From Enterococcus ureasiticus (lineage in GTDB: Bacteria; Bacillota; Bacilli; Lactobacillales; Enterococcaceae): a stretch of 64,000 nt of DNA. Made by a program: the position numbers and the translations under genes. The notes beneath the pieces are model-generated. The model was given only the letters and a program-made list of their open reading frames with translations. It did no database searches and was not told the DNA's origin. The first letter of the stretch is position 1. Every line of letters begins with the position of its first letter. The stretch lies in contig NZ_MIJZ01000016.1 in NCBI RefSeq assembly GCF_001730285.1, positions 248,001 to 312,000 on the forward strand, read 5' to 3'. This document shows, piece after piece, positions 28,797 through 37,206 of the stretch.

Positions 28797-29618
28797 ATGA
28801 AGGTTTTAACATTGAACACCCACAGTTGGTTAGAGAATCAGCCATTAGAAAAATTACAACAACTAGCAGATCAAATCATTAAAGAGGATTATGCACTGAT
28901 TGCCCTACAAGAAGTCAATCAACGGATTGACAGCTTACCAGCCATTACTACTCATAACTTCCATCCCACGGAAGACCAGCTGCCAATCCATGAAGACAAT
29001 TTTGCATATCTTTTAGTTCAGCATCTAAAAGAGCAAGGCTACGACTACCATTGGAGTTGGGCATACAATCACATTGGGTACTCGATCTATCATGAGGGCG
29101 TTGCACTCCTTTCAAAACAGCCGATCCAGCCACGAGCCGTTGTAGTTTCTGCAGAAAAAGATCCCCGTGACTACCGCAGAAGAGTTTTACTGATAGGGCA
29201 GACAACGTTAGGAGACAAAACTATCACCGCTTTAAGCTGTCACTATTCTTGGTGGTCTGAAACTGGCGGATTTTCATATGAATGGCAGCAAACTGAGATT
29301 GCCTTACAAGAACACATTTCCCCTTTACTGATGATGGGCGACTTCAATAACCCTGCTATCAAGAACCAAACCGGATACGCATTGGTTCTTGATAGCTCCT
29401 TACACTTGCAAGATAGCTTTTTAACAGCGGATAAAAAAATTGGTGAACACACCATTGAAAAAGCCATTGATGGTTGGGGAGAAAATCAAGAGAAACTGAG
29501 AATCGACTATATTTTCACTTCGAAAGAACTATCCGTTTCTAGCTACCAAATCGTTTTTGATGGAAAAAGTACACCTGTAATTAGTGATCATTTCGGCGTG
29601 TCAGCTATTATCCAATAA
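28797..29618 (+). CDS. mapP: Maltose-6'-phosphate phosphatase
   Basis: 273 residues of the endonuclease/exonuclease/phosphatase fold: ALQEVNQ (catalytic Glu, about residue 40), LSCHYSWWSE (about 143), LMMGDFNNP (about 180), IDYIFTSKEL (about 239) and the final SDHFGVSA with the catalytic Asp-His pair. In E. faecalis the protein encoded at this position next to malT removes the phosphate of maltose-6'-phosphate so that maltose phosphorylase can act. The assignment rests on fold plus context. GAGGAGG is 7 nt before the ATG. An imperfect terminator follows. Confidence 0.85.
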   Translation: MKVLTLNTHSWLENQPLEKLQQLADQIIKEDYALIALQEVNQRIDSLPAITTHNFHPTEDQLPIHEDNFAYLLVQHLKEQGYDYHWSWAYNHIGYSIYHEGVALLSKQPIQPRAVVVSAEKDPRDYRRRVLLIGQTTLGDKTITALSCHYSWWSETGGFSYEWQQTEIALQEHISPLLMMGDFNNPAIKNQTGYALVLDSSLHLQDSFLTADKKIGEHTIEKAIDGWGENQEKLRIDYIFTSKELSVSSYQIVFDGKSTPVISDHFGVSAIIQ

Positions 29619-29621
29619 AAT

Positions 29622-29669
29622 AAAAATGTACGCCAAAGATAAATTAGCCTCTTTTGCGTATGTTTTTTT
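29622..29669 (+). terminator. mapP terminator
   Basis: AAAAA-TACGC-AAAGA pairs with TCTTT-GCGTA-TTTTTTT around a short loop, with two small internal mismatches, directly after the stop. Confidence 0.65.
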
Positions 29670-29942
29670 ATTTTATTTTGAATGTCTTTCGTGCTTTTAA
29701 AATCAAATGTTAGTGTTGTTTCATTGTAATATAAAAATTATTACATCGGAAATCCACATAACCAATAATGGACTACGCTTTTATTTTAAATGACAATAAG
29801 TATAAGAATATTATTCTTAGTGTTTTTATAAATATTATGTTAAAAAAATCCGATTCAACGTGCTTTTGTCAGATACTAATATTTATTAACTTAAAGATTC
29901 TCAAAAAAATAAGATAGAGAAAATCCCTATCTTAAATCTATA
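29670..29942. other. Non-coding stretch at the start of the accessory segment
   Basis: AT-rich and gene-free. A small stem AAGATAG/CTATCTT at 29911-29933 could terminate the minus-strand gene that ends at 29943. Nothing else is recognised. Confidence 0.4.
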
Positions 29943-30365
29943 TTAAATACCAAAATGAACTAAAATGTAGTCTTTTTTTATCGCACTATCACATAGAACA
30001 AACAGATCTTGTAGTTGGGTTACCAAAGTTTCTTTTTCAATAATAACACTATTAAATTTACCGTTCTCTGTATCGCAATCGCTAGTTAATTCAATTTTGA
30101 CAGGGCAATACTTAAATATTTGCCCCCCTCCAATGATCCCTTTTAAAACAGTTATTCCTTCAGAATCTAGATATGTTCTTTCATAATAATCCAAACCGTT
30201 AGAACTTTGTTCAAAATTCTTTGAAAATGATGGAATCCATTTTAAAGTATCTATACCATATAATATAAAAGTATCATCTACACTCACCATATTTTTTCTT
30301 GTTTCTTTATTAAATACAACATTTTTACTACTCTTAAACATTTCAAATTCACGAGTTAAAGCCAT
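29943..30365 (-). CDS. Orphan hypothetical protein
   Basis: 140 residues, no signal peptide, membrane segment or motif I recognise. It is beta-rich and acidic, with aromatic residues (LKWIPSFSKNFEQ, DYYERTYLD) and GIIGGGQIF in the middle. AAAGGAAG is 8 nt before the ATG, so it is probably translated. It is separated by 218 bp from an LRR surface protein and lies 3 kb from decayed type VII secretion genes. Small orphan proteins in such places are often immunity proteins, but that is only inference. A weak hairpin follows. Confidence 0.6.
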   Translation of the reverse strand: MALTREFEMFKSSKNVVFNKETRKNMVSVDDTFILYGIDTLKWIPSFSKNFEQSSNGLDYYERTYLDSEGITVLKGIIGGGQIFKYCPVKIELTSDCDTENGKFNSVIIEKETLVTQLQDLFVLCDSAIKKDYILVHFGI

Positions 30366-30583
30366 ATCTATACTTCTTCCTTTAACGACGGTTTTTGGGA
30401 ATTATACAATTAATAGAATCTGACACAATCAAATCATGCCAGATTCCTTTACTTAATTTTGTAGTACTTATAATCGTAACTTTTAACGACCTGTTATCCT
30501 AATTTTTGTTGCATTATTTTATTTGATCAATACTTATATTGTGATAATGTTACGTTCTTCTCAGTAATAAATTCTTTGGTTGA

Positions 30584-32614
30584 TTACTCAACAGTAAACA
30601 CCGAAGTCGCCACGAATCCTCCATCTTCAGTAGTAGCCGTAATTTCAACAACCCCTTTGCTCAAAGCTTGTACCTTTCCGTTACTTAAAACTCTTGCGAT
30701 CAATGGATCAGAACTTTTATAAATGACTTTTTTATTGATAGCAGTTTCTGGATAGACCGTTGGATAGAGCAACTTGCTTTTTCCTTCTAATAAAGTGTCT
30801 TTTTCAGGGGTCATCGTAATACTCGAAACCTTTGTCGGATCATCTAGTCTCTCTCTTATATATATCCCTGGCATTTTTCCGTCATAATTATCCATGAACT
30901 CTTTGCTATTATCGTACACAATCTGAGAATTGGCCGAGTCTAATCTCCACTTTCCTGTATACAATTCATTCGTTTTTTCCTCTAGCCCACTACTTTTGAT
31001 TAGACTCTTATCACCTAGAACCAACTTATCCAAGGCAGGAGCATTCGCAAACATTTGCGATACATTTGTATCCTTAGTGTCCCAGTCACTTATATCCAAC
31101 GTAGTGATATTCGTACATCCATAAAACAGTCGTTCCATAGAGCTCACTTTATCTGTGTTCCACTTAGAAACACCTAAGTGTGTTAAGTTCTTCGAATCAG
31201 AAAATAAATGATCCATGTTCGTTACTTCTGAAACATCAAGATTTTCCAAATTTATAGAAAATGCGTTTGTTTTTTCGAATAAAGAAGTGCCATCCCCCTC
31301 TAGCTTCAGCATAGTTTTAAAGACAATTCTTTTAATTTCATCTTTATATGGATACCAAGGAGCGCTCTCATGGCCACCAGTACTGTCCAAATCAACAGTC
31401 CCACCATCAATGTACATTGTTTGGGTTGTATTATCGTATGTCCATTTTGAATCACCCCATGATGTAGAATATTTAGCAGCTAAATCTCCATAGTACAACT
31501 GTATACCTGATAAGGATTTGATATGCTCTCGCGTAACAGGATTTCCATAAAATCCTAACGCTAACACGGTAATAATTCTATTGATAGGGGTAAAATCTGA
31601 TATACAATTACTAGATAAAAATAAATGATTTACAGCAATCAAATTGGAAAAACCTTCAATAGAACTTATTTTGTTAATAGATAAATCAATATGATCAGAA
31701 TACAGTAGATTTCTTAACCCATCAATATTCTCAATTTGATTATTGTATGCACTTATATTGATATAAGACACATTTTCTAAACCATCTAAGGTTTTCAATT
31801 GATTATCAGGCACATCTAAATTAACTAGATTGGTTAAATTTTGCACCTCTTTTAGATTTGTTAATTGGTTTCCAGACGCATTCAGACTTAGCAAACTTGT
31901 TAAGTTTTCTATCCCTTCTAAACTTTCTAATTGATTATTCGACACAGATAAATTATCCAGACTTACTAACCCTGCTATCTCCCCTAGACCTCGTAATTGA
32001 TTGTATGACGCATCTAGAACAGCCAATTTAGTTAAATGCTCTATCCCTTCTAAATTTATTAATTTATTACTATTAATATAGAGAGATTCCAGACTAGTTA
32101 AATTTTCGATTCCCTCTAGATCTTGCAATTGATTATTAGATATATTTAGAAACTTCAATTCTGTTAGGCTCTCTATCCCTTCTAGATTTTGTAATTGATT
32201 ATCAGATATATCTAGAGACTTCAATTCAGTTAAACTTTTTAATTCATCAAAGTGAAGTATTATTCCACCAGATATCTTTAATGTTTCTAAATTAGTTAGA
32301 TACTTTAAACCACGTAAAGAAATCACATTTGCGCTGGTATTCGTATAGCACTCTAAAATAGAAATAGTGTCCAAGTCTTCTTGGGTGACAAGATCATCTG
32401 CTACTTTACCTATATATGAACTTACTATTCTCGCTATTTCGGGACTTTCAAAAATATCTTTCGTCTTACTGGGAAATATACCGTCAAAGATCGCATGTTC
32501 CCCCTCCCCATCTAAATACACCGTACTTTCGTTTCCTTCATTTGCATTTGAAATTACTGGAAATCCAACAAATAAAAACATTAACATCAACACCAAATTC
32601 TTTAGATACTTCAT
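30584..32614 (-). CDS. Secreted LRR / BspA-like / Ig-like protein
   Basis: 676 residues. Residues 1-24 form a signal peptide. About ten internalin-type 22-residue leucine-rich repeats (L..L..L.IS.NQL..LEGI pattern) span about residues 95-345. A DUF285/BspA-like region follows (MDHLFSDSKNLTHL, then LFYGCTNITTLDISDWDT, about 460-560). A C-terminal bacterial Ig-like domain (VSSITMTPEKDTLLEG... SKGVVEITATTEDGG, about 595-675) ends the protein. There is no LPxTG, WxL or GW anchor, so it is released or held non-covalently. GGAGGA is 7 nt before the ATG at 32614; the longer frame to 32719 is rejected. An adhesin or host/partner-binding role is inferred. Confidence 0.87.
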   Translation of the reverse strand: MKYLKNLVLMLMFLFVGFPVISNANEGNESTVYLDGEGEHAIFDGIFPSKTKDIFESPEIARIVSSYIGKVADDLVTQEDLDTISILECYTNTSANVISLRGLKYLTNLETLKISGGIILHFDELKSLTELKSLDISDNQLQNLEGIESLTELKFLNISNNQLQDLEGIENLTSLESLYINSNKLINLEGIEHLTKLAVLDASYNQLRGLGEIAGLVSLDNLSVSNNQLESLEGIENLTSLLSLNASGNQLTNLKEVQNLTNLVNLDVPDNQLKTLDGLENVSYINISAYNNQIENIDGLRNLLYSDHIDLSINKISSIEGFSNLIAVNHLFLSSNCISDFTPINRIITVLALGFYGNPVTREHIKSLSGIQLYYGDLAAKYSTSWGDSKWTYDNTTQTMYIDGGTVDLDSTGGHESAPWYPYKDEIKRIVFKTMLKLEGDGTSLFEKTNAFSINLENLDVSEVTNMDHLFSDSKNLTHLGVSKWNTDKVSSMERLFYGCTNITTLDISDWDTKDTNVSQMFANAPALDKLVLGDKSLIKSSGLEEKTNELYTGKWRLDSANSQIVYDNSKEFMDNYDGKMPGIYIRERLDDPTKVSSITMTPEKDTLLEGKSKLLYPTVYPETAINKKVIYKSSDPLIARVLSNGKVQALSKGVVEITATTEDGGFVATSVFTVE

Positions 32615-33108
32615 ACAGATTCCTCCTTTTTTATAAAATAGACTGTGTAAAAAACATAGATAATTCAGCAAATTTGAGTATGGTAGTACTAATTGGAAAA
32701 GAATGATACTGATAATCACTCAACGAGAAACACTTACCAATAGACAAAACAAAAATATCTGATATTTTACAAGTTAACCATGTAGGCAGAGCTCTTTGAT
32801 TACTCTTCTCTTCAAATGCAGGATCATTTCCAAAGTAACACCTCCTTTTCCCAATCATTTTTTGTCGACCATCGTTTTGTATACTCCACACATATGGTTG
32901 TATACAATTTTTTTATTTCAAATATTATTTACTGGTTTTACTCATAATAAGCTAATTATTTTCAACTAAATTGATTAAACTTTTACATAAGATTTTTTCA
33001 AAAATTGATTGGTTAGGAATACAGTGTCGACGATATGAAAAACCAATGTTTCGGGGATAAGCAAATAAGATAGATATTCCTTCTGACCTATCCCATTTTT
33101 GAGCAACT
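32615..33108. other. Decayed non-coding stretch
   Basis: About 490 bp without an intact gene. On the minus strand a perfect Shine-Dalgarno (AAAAGGAGGTG, 32839-32849) leads to TTG at 32833 but only 19 codons follow before a stop. Nearby frames look like coding debris. This fits erosion of genes downstream of the type VII remnants at 33109-33603. Confidence 0.45.
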
Positions 33109-33316
33109 CTATTGAACACTTTTTGTTATTGTCATAGCAGTATCTAATACCTCTTCAATTTTGTGTTCTTGTTGTTGCACGCTATAAAAGCGTTCTTGTA
33201 GTTGTTCAATAAATTCTTGCTCTTTTTTTCTCTCGTTGCGCTTCTTAAAGTTCCTCCAATTGATTATTGAAGCGATAATTTTTGTCCTCAAAGAGTTGTT
33301 GTGCCGTCAATTCCAT
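33109..33316 (-). pseudogene. Decayed small helical type VII-associated gene (DUF3958-like)
   Basis: From ATG at 33316 the frame reads MELTAQQLFEDKNYRFNNQL and meets a TAA at codon 24. Removing one A from the following poly-A tract restores a frame that continues through KEQEFIEQLQERFYSVQ to the TAG at 33109-33111. The restored product is a ~69-residue coiled-coil protein rich in Gln/Glu, like the short helical proteins encoded between WXG-type effectors and LXG toxins. Its ATG overlaps the stop of the preceding remnant (TAATG), a coupled-operon trait. The family name is tentative. Confidence 0.6.
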
Positions 33317-33603
33317 TATCTCAACCCACCAAAAGAAAGAGTCGGTAACTGAGCAATCTTTTGATCAATCCTTTCAAACTCTTTGGCGACAGAATGAATG
33401 TTGTCCCCTGCTTATACAATACTGTTAGAGACCCCTTTTAGACTGGATTGAAATATTGAAAAACTCTGTATTGCTGCACTATTTCCTGTAACATTGGTTT
33501 GTACTGAACTAACAGAGATAAAAATGCTGTTTAAAGCACTCACAGATTAACTAAATGAAGCTGACACGTCACTTGCTACACTGGTTGCGCTATTAATAGA
33601 CAC
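33316..33603 (-). pseudogene. Decayed WXG-like type VII secretion effector (TIGR04197-like)
   Basis: A 96-codon frame from GTG at 33603 (AGAGGA 6 nt upstream) is interrupted by two in-frame TAA codons at about codons 19 and 65 but otherwise reads as one protein: SINSATSVASDVSASFS, then TNVTGNSAAIQSFSIFQSSL, then IHSVAKEFERIDQKIAQL. The Ser/Ala-rich helical hairpin and the SVAxEFxxxDxxIA end fit the TIGR04197/DUF3130 family encoded ahead of LXG toxins. No toxin, immunity or secretion-machine gene survives here. Confidence 0.65.
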
Positions 33604-33864
33604 CTATAGTCCTCTTTTTGTAAAATACAGTTTGCTATCATTAGTTTAAACGATTACAACTAAAAAGGAAAGATTCTTTAACATTATAGAATGAAAATAA
33701 GCACATCGACGTTCTTGCTAAATTCTGCATAAATATGCTAATAAAGACAAATTATCAATAACAGTTTTTACACCTAAAACATAAACTAGAAATAGCTTAG
33801 ACTATACTCTAGTTTTACATAGTAAGAATAAAATAAAAGGAGCCGTTTATCCTTACTAAATTGT

Positions 33865-34112
33865 CTACCTTTTATTTTCCAGTTTAAAGTCGTTTGTAAT
33901 GTCACTATCAAATAACCCTTGATAGTAGCATTTGAGCATCAATAATTCACCTGAAGGAAGTTCCGTCTCAATTTCATTAATTCCTCATGACGTTTGATAG
34001 GATTCGTTATATTTTTGTAAGTTTCTAAAAATTATGCCAACAATCGCAATCAAAAGACAAAATTCGTCATTCCAAGAAAAGGCTGCTACTAAATAGAAAT
34101 GCTAAATGCCAT
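33865..34112 (-). pseudogene. Remnant of a small membrane protein gene
   Basis: Minus-strand reading gives VAAFSWNDEFCLLIAIVGII, then RNLQKYNESYQTS, one stop, then INEIETELPSGELLMLKCYY and GLFDSDITNDFKLENKR to a TAG at 33865-33867. A frameshift lies near the 5' end, between an ATG at 34112 and the hydrophobic segment. It looks like a single-TM protein of ~80 residues inactivated by two lesions. The family is not recognised. Confidence 0.45.
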
Positions 34113-34230
34113 GGGTACTAATCATTTATTCTCGACCTCAAGCATCCCTTAACCTACTTTCCGACGGATAATGATAAACTAGCTACAAGACAGATGTATC
34201 ATGATAATTTCAGGAAAGTAGGAAGAGAAG

Positions 34231-34866
34231 ATGCAGATAACTATTTTCGGCGGCAGCGGCTTTATCGGACAAAAACTTTCAGAAGAACTCATCAATCGAG
34301 GTCATCACGTAACATCTATTTCCCGCAGCGGAAAACCAAGCGATTTAACAACTGTTTGGTCACAAAAAGTTCACTGGCTTCGTTCTGATGTTCTAACAGA
34401 TGACCATTGGCATTCAGCTGTTCAAAATGCCGATTGGGTCATCGATACGATCGGTATTCTTAGAGAAAATCCGTCTAAACATATTACCTATAAGCGATTT
34501 ATTCTAGAACCTGTCCAAATTATCTTAGCGTATTTAAACACACAGGCAACTCCGGCAAAATTTCTGTTTCTGTCAGCTAACAGCGCACCTTTCCCTTTGA
34601 AAAAGTATATGAATGCCAAACTTCAGGCTGAACAGTTGATTCAAGAACAAGCGATTAAAAGTGTGATTATTTACCCTAGTTTAGTTGTGGATAAAAAACG
34701 TTTTTCTTCTGTTATCGGTGCATCCGCCATGAACTTACTGAAAAAAATACCTGGAGTCAAAAAGCTTACTCAAGGATATGATCCTATTTCAAGAGAACAT
34801 TTAGCAGTAGAAATCGCCAACGTGATCGAAGGAAAAGCTTCTCCTTACACCCACAGACGAACATAA
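34231..34866 (+). CDS. NAD(P)-binding atypical SDR / NmrA-like protein
   Basis: 211 residues. The N-terminal Rossmann motif TIFGGSGFIGQKLSEEL (residues 3-19) with the following HHVTSISRSG is typical of atypical short-chain dehydrogenases that bind NAD(P) without a full Tyr-Lys site. ADWVIDTIGIL and FLFLSANSAPFP are later fold strands. AGGAAG-AGAAG precedes the ATG. Relatives act as redox sensors or epimerase-like oxidoreductases; the substrate is unknown. It sits alone between the decayed segment and malG. Confidence 0.8.
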   Translation: MQITIFGGSGFIGQKLSEELINRGHHVTSISRSGKPSDLTTVWSQKVHWLRSDVLTDDHWHSAVQNADWVIDTIGILRENPSKHITYKRFILEPVQIILAYLNTQATPAKFLFLSANSAPFPLKKYMNAKLQAEQLIQEQAIKSVIIYPSLVVDKKRFSSVIGASAMNLLKKIPGVKKLTQGYDPISREHLAVEIANVIEGKASPYTHRRT

Positions 34867-34899
34867 AAAAAGCATCTCCAATACGGAAATGCTTTTTTT
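34865..34899. terminator. Bidirectional terminator SDR gene/malG
   Basis: AAAAAAGCAT/ATGCTTTTTT stem with a 13-nt loop between convergent genes, with T-runs on both strands. Confidence 0.8.
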
Positions 34900-34904
34900 A
34901 AACG

Positions 34905-35744
34905 TTACCCTTTAACTGAACCACTCGTAATGCCTTCTACATAATATTTCTGCATAAAGATAAACAACAACGTGATTGGAACTGCAATCAGCACACAGCC
35001 TGCGGTAAACGCCATGAAATACTGATCGATTTTATCTTTTGTCTGCATCGTAAACAAACCGATCGCAACCGTATATTTGTTCACGTTATCACCTAAAATG
35101 ATTTTCGCAAAAATGAAATCCATCCACGGTGCCATAAATGCCATCAATGCTGTATAAACAATAATCGGTTTACTCAATGGCAACGTGATTTTCGTAAAAA
35201 TCTCAAACTTACTCGCTCCATCAATCATCGCAGATTCATCCAAGGCCATCGGAATCGTATCGAAGAATCCCTTCGCAATATAAAAACCTAACGCTGCACC
35301 AGATGAATAAACTAAAATCAACGCCAATAAACTACCCGTCAAGTTCATCGCTTTTAAAATATAATACACAGCGATCATACTCATAAATCCTGGAAACATG
35401 TTCAACACCAATGCTAATTTCAAGAACGGTTTACGTGCTCTAAAACGTAAACGACTCAAAGAGTAAGCCATCGCAATCGTGATCAACGTCGATAAAATAC
35501 AACTACAAATCGCCACAAACAGCGTATTCAAAAACCATTGCACAAAAGGATACGTCGAACTCGTCAGTAACATCTTATAATTTTCAAAAGTAAACTGCTT
35601 AGGAATAAAGTACGTCACAAAAGCGCCACCTTCACTTCTAAAGCTAGTCAACACAATCCAAACAATCGGAAAGATCCAAACGATCGACAAAATCGTCAAT
35701 AACGTATAGTGCAAGAATAGATTTTTTCTTTTTTTCGATTTCAT
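34905..35744 (-). CDS. malG: Maltodextrin ABC permease MalG
   Basis: 279 residues with six membrane segments and the permease EAA loop (ALDESAMIDGASKFEIFTKITLPLSKPI, about residues 170-197) that contacts the ATPase. It pairs with MalF, 8 bp upstream, to import maltodextrins bound by MalE. No ATPase gene is in the locus; such Firmicutes systems usually share MsmK. Last gene of malE-malF-malG. Confidence 0.92.
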   Translation of the reverse strand: MKSKKRKNLFLHYTLLTILSIVWIFPIVWIVLTSFRSEGGAFVTYFIPKQFTFENYKMLLTSSTYPFVQWFLNTLFVAICSCILSTLITIAMAYSLSRLRFRARKPFLKLALVLNMFPGFMSMIAVYYILKAMNLTGSLLALILVYSSGAALGFYIAKGFFDTIPMALDESAMIDGASKFEIFTKITLPLSKPIIVYTALMAFMAPWMDFIFAKIILGDNVNKYTVAIGLFTMQTKDKIDQYFMAFTAGCVLIAVPITLLFIFMQKYYVEGITSGSVKG

Positions 35745-35752
35745 AAGTCCGC

Positions 35753-37108
35753 TTACGCCCCTTCCGTTTTGAATGAACTACTTCTTGTATAAGCAAATAA
35801 TGAGAAGACTGCTGAAAGAACAAAAATAATGATCCCGATTACGGATGCGAGATTATAATCAGCCGCTGTCACTGTCAGTTTATACAACCACGTAACGAGC
35901 AAATCCGTCTCACCGGCAGAGTGAAAATTACTATTCGCCGGTTGTCCGCCAGTCAACAAGAAAATCACATTGAAGTTGTTGATGTTTCCAATAAACTGTT
36001 GGATCAAACTAGGCGCCATAACAAACAAAATCTGTGGAAACGTAATATTTCTAAAAACTTGAAATTTATTTGCACCATCGATTTCAGCTGCTTCGATTTG
36101 ATCTGTCGGTAAATTTGTAATGATCCCTGTCGCAACTAACATCGTCACCGGAATCCCAACCCACATATTCACGAAGATAACCGTAACCTTCGCGAGTAAT
36201 GCATCTGTCAAAAAAGGAATCGGCTGATCGATCAATCCCCAATTTTGTAACATCGCATTGACGGGCCCTGAACCGTTAAACAAATTCGCCATCAATAACA
36301 AGCTGACAAACTGTGGCACCGCCATCGTGATTACAAAAATCGTCCGCCAAACTTTTTTCCCTTTCACTCCTTTAGCATTGATCAACAACGCTAATAAAAT
36401 CCCAAAGAAAAATGTCGTAGCTGTTGCTAAAACTGCCCAAATCAAGGTCCAAGTAAGTACAGGGAAGAAGGTTCCAGCAATATCTCCCGTCAGCACATTC
36501 CCAAAATTAGAAAAACCAACCCAATGGAATAAATTTTTCGGCGGCAAATGATTATGATCATAGTTCGTAAATGCAATAGAAATCATATAAAGCAGTGGCA
36601 AAATCGTAAATGCCAAAACTCCGAGCAAGGGAATGCTCATCAACGTAATATAAAATTTTTCATTCAACAAACTATTTAAGTCTTCTTTTAACGTCGGTAA
36701 AGATTGGCCAGCTTGTTTCAATATAAAAATTTTACGCGCACTTCTTAGATTTACGATGTATAGAAAAATAAAAAGCAAAATAAGAATAATTGCAGCAATC
36801 CCAAACAATAATAGCAACATCGAGTTATCCCCTGGCTGCTGAACCTCGATTCCTAGTGACTCATCCATGATCCAACCTTGAGATTTCGTTCCCAATGTTT
36901 GCAACATTGATAATGCATGAAATCCATTAACCACCAACCACGCTACAAACCCAACTTGCAGCGCTAAAAATGCTAAACCTTTGACGATTTGTCCGTTCAT
37001 GATATTCGCTGTTCCCATAAATAGATAAGAAAGCTTGATTGATTTATCCCCTTTTTTAAATAACTCTCTAAAAGAAATTGGCCCATCGGCTTTTGCCTTT
37101 CGCTTCAT
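35753..37108 (-). CDS. malF: Maltodextrin ABC permease MalF
   Basis: 451 residues. An N-terminal extension with two to three extra membrane segments (about 30-130) precedes the six-helix core, a MalF trait. The EAA loop is QIEAAEIDGANKFQVFRNITFP (about residues 340-361). Separated from malE by about 98 bp containing a hairpin, which probably makes MalE more abundant than the permeases. Confidence 0.92.
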   Translation of the reverse strand: MKRKAKADGPISFRELFKKGDKSIKLSYLFMGTANIMNGQIVKGLAFLALQVGFVAWLVVNGFHALSMLQTLGTKSQGWIMDESLGIEVQQPGDNSMLLLLFGIAAIILILLFIFLYIVNLRSARKIFILKQAGQSLPTLKEDLNSLLNEKFYITLMSIPLLGVLAFTILPLLYMISIAFTNYDHNHLPPKNLFHWVGFSNFGNVLTGDIAGTFFPVLTWTLIWAVLATATTFFFGILLALLINAKGVKGKKVWRTIFVITMAVPQFVSLLLMANLFNGSGPVNAMLQNWGLIDQPIPFLTDALLAKVTVIFVNMWVGIPVTMLVATGIITNLPTDQIEAAEIDGANKFQVFRNITFPQILFVMAPSLIQQFIGNINNFNVIFLLTGGQPANSNFHSAGETDLLVTWLYKLTVTAADYNLASVIGIIIFVLSAVFSLFAYTRSSSFKTEGA

Positions 37109-37143
37109 TGCATTTCACTTCCTGTTCTTAAAATAAAAAATAA

Positions 37144-37180
37144 GGCTGAGACAAAGCTCATAGAGTTTCGTTCCAGCCTC
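37144..37180 (-). terminator. Hairpin repeat between malE and malF
   Basis: GGCTG.../CAGCC outer arms around the core AAAGCTCATAGAGTTT, which is shared (one base different) with the hairpin at 28681-28722. Placed after malE, it fits a partial terminator or mRNA stabiliser. Confidence 0.65.
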
Positions 37181-37206
37181 AAGGTCACCTTGAAAATGGT
37201 GAAGAA

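Noticed and set aside
31700-32300. Regular repeats resembling a CRISPR or tandem-repeat array
   Set aside because: They are in-frame 66-bp units coding for leucine-rich repeats of the surface protein; there are no spacers or cas genes.
32631-32891. 86-codon minus-strand frame upstream of the LRR gene
   Set aside because: It has no ribosome binding site at its start, no recognisable domain, and covers the LRR leader. Treated as debris.
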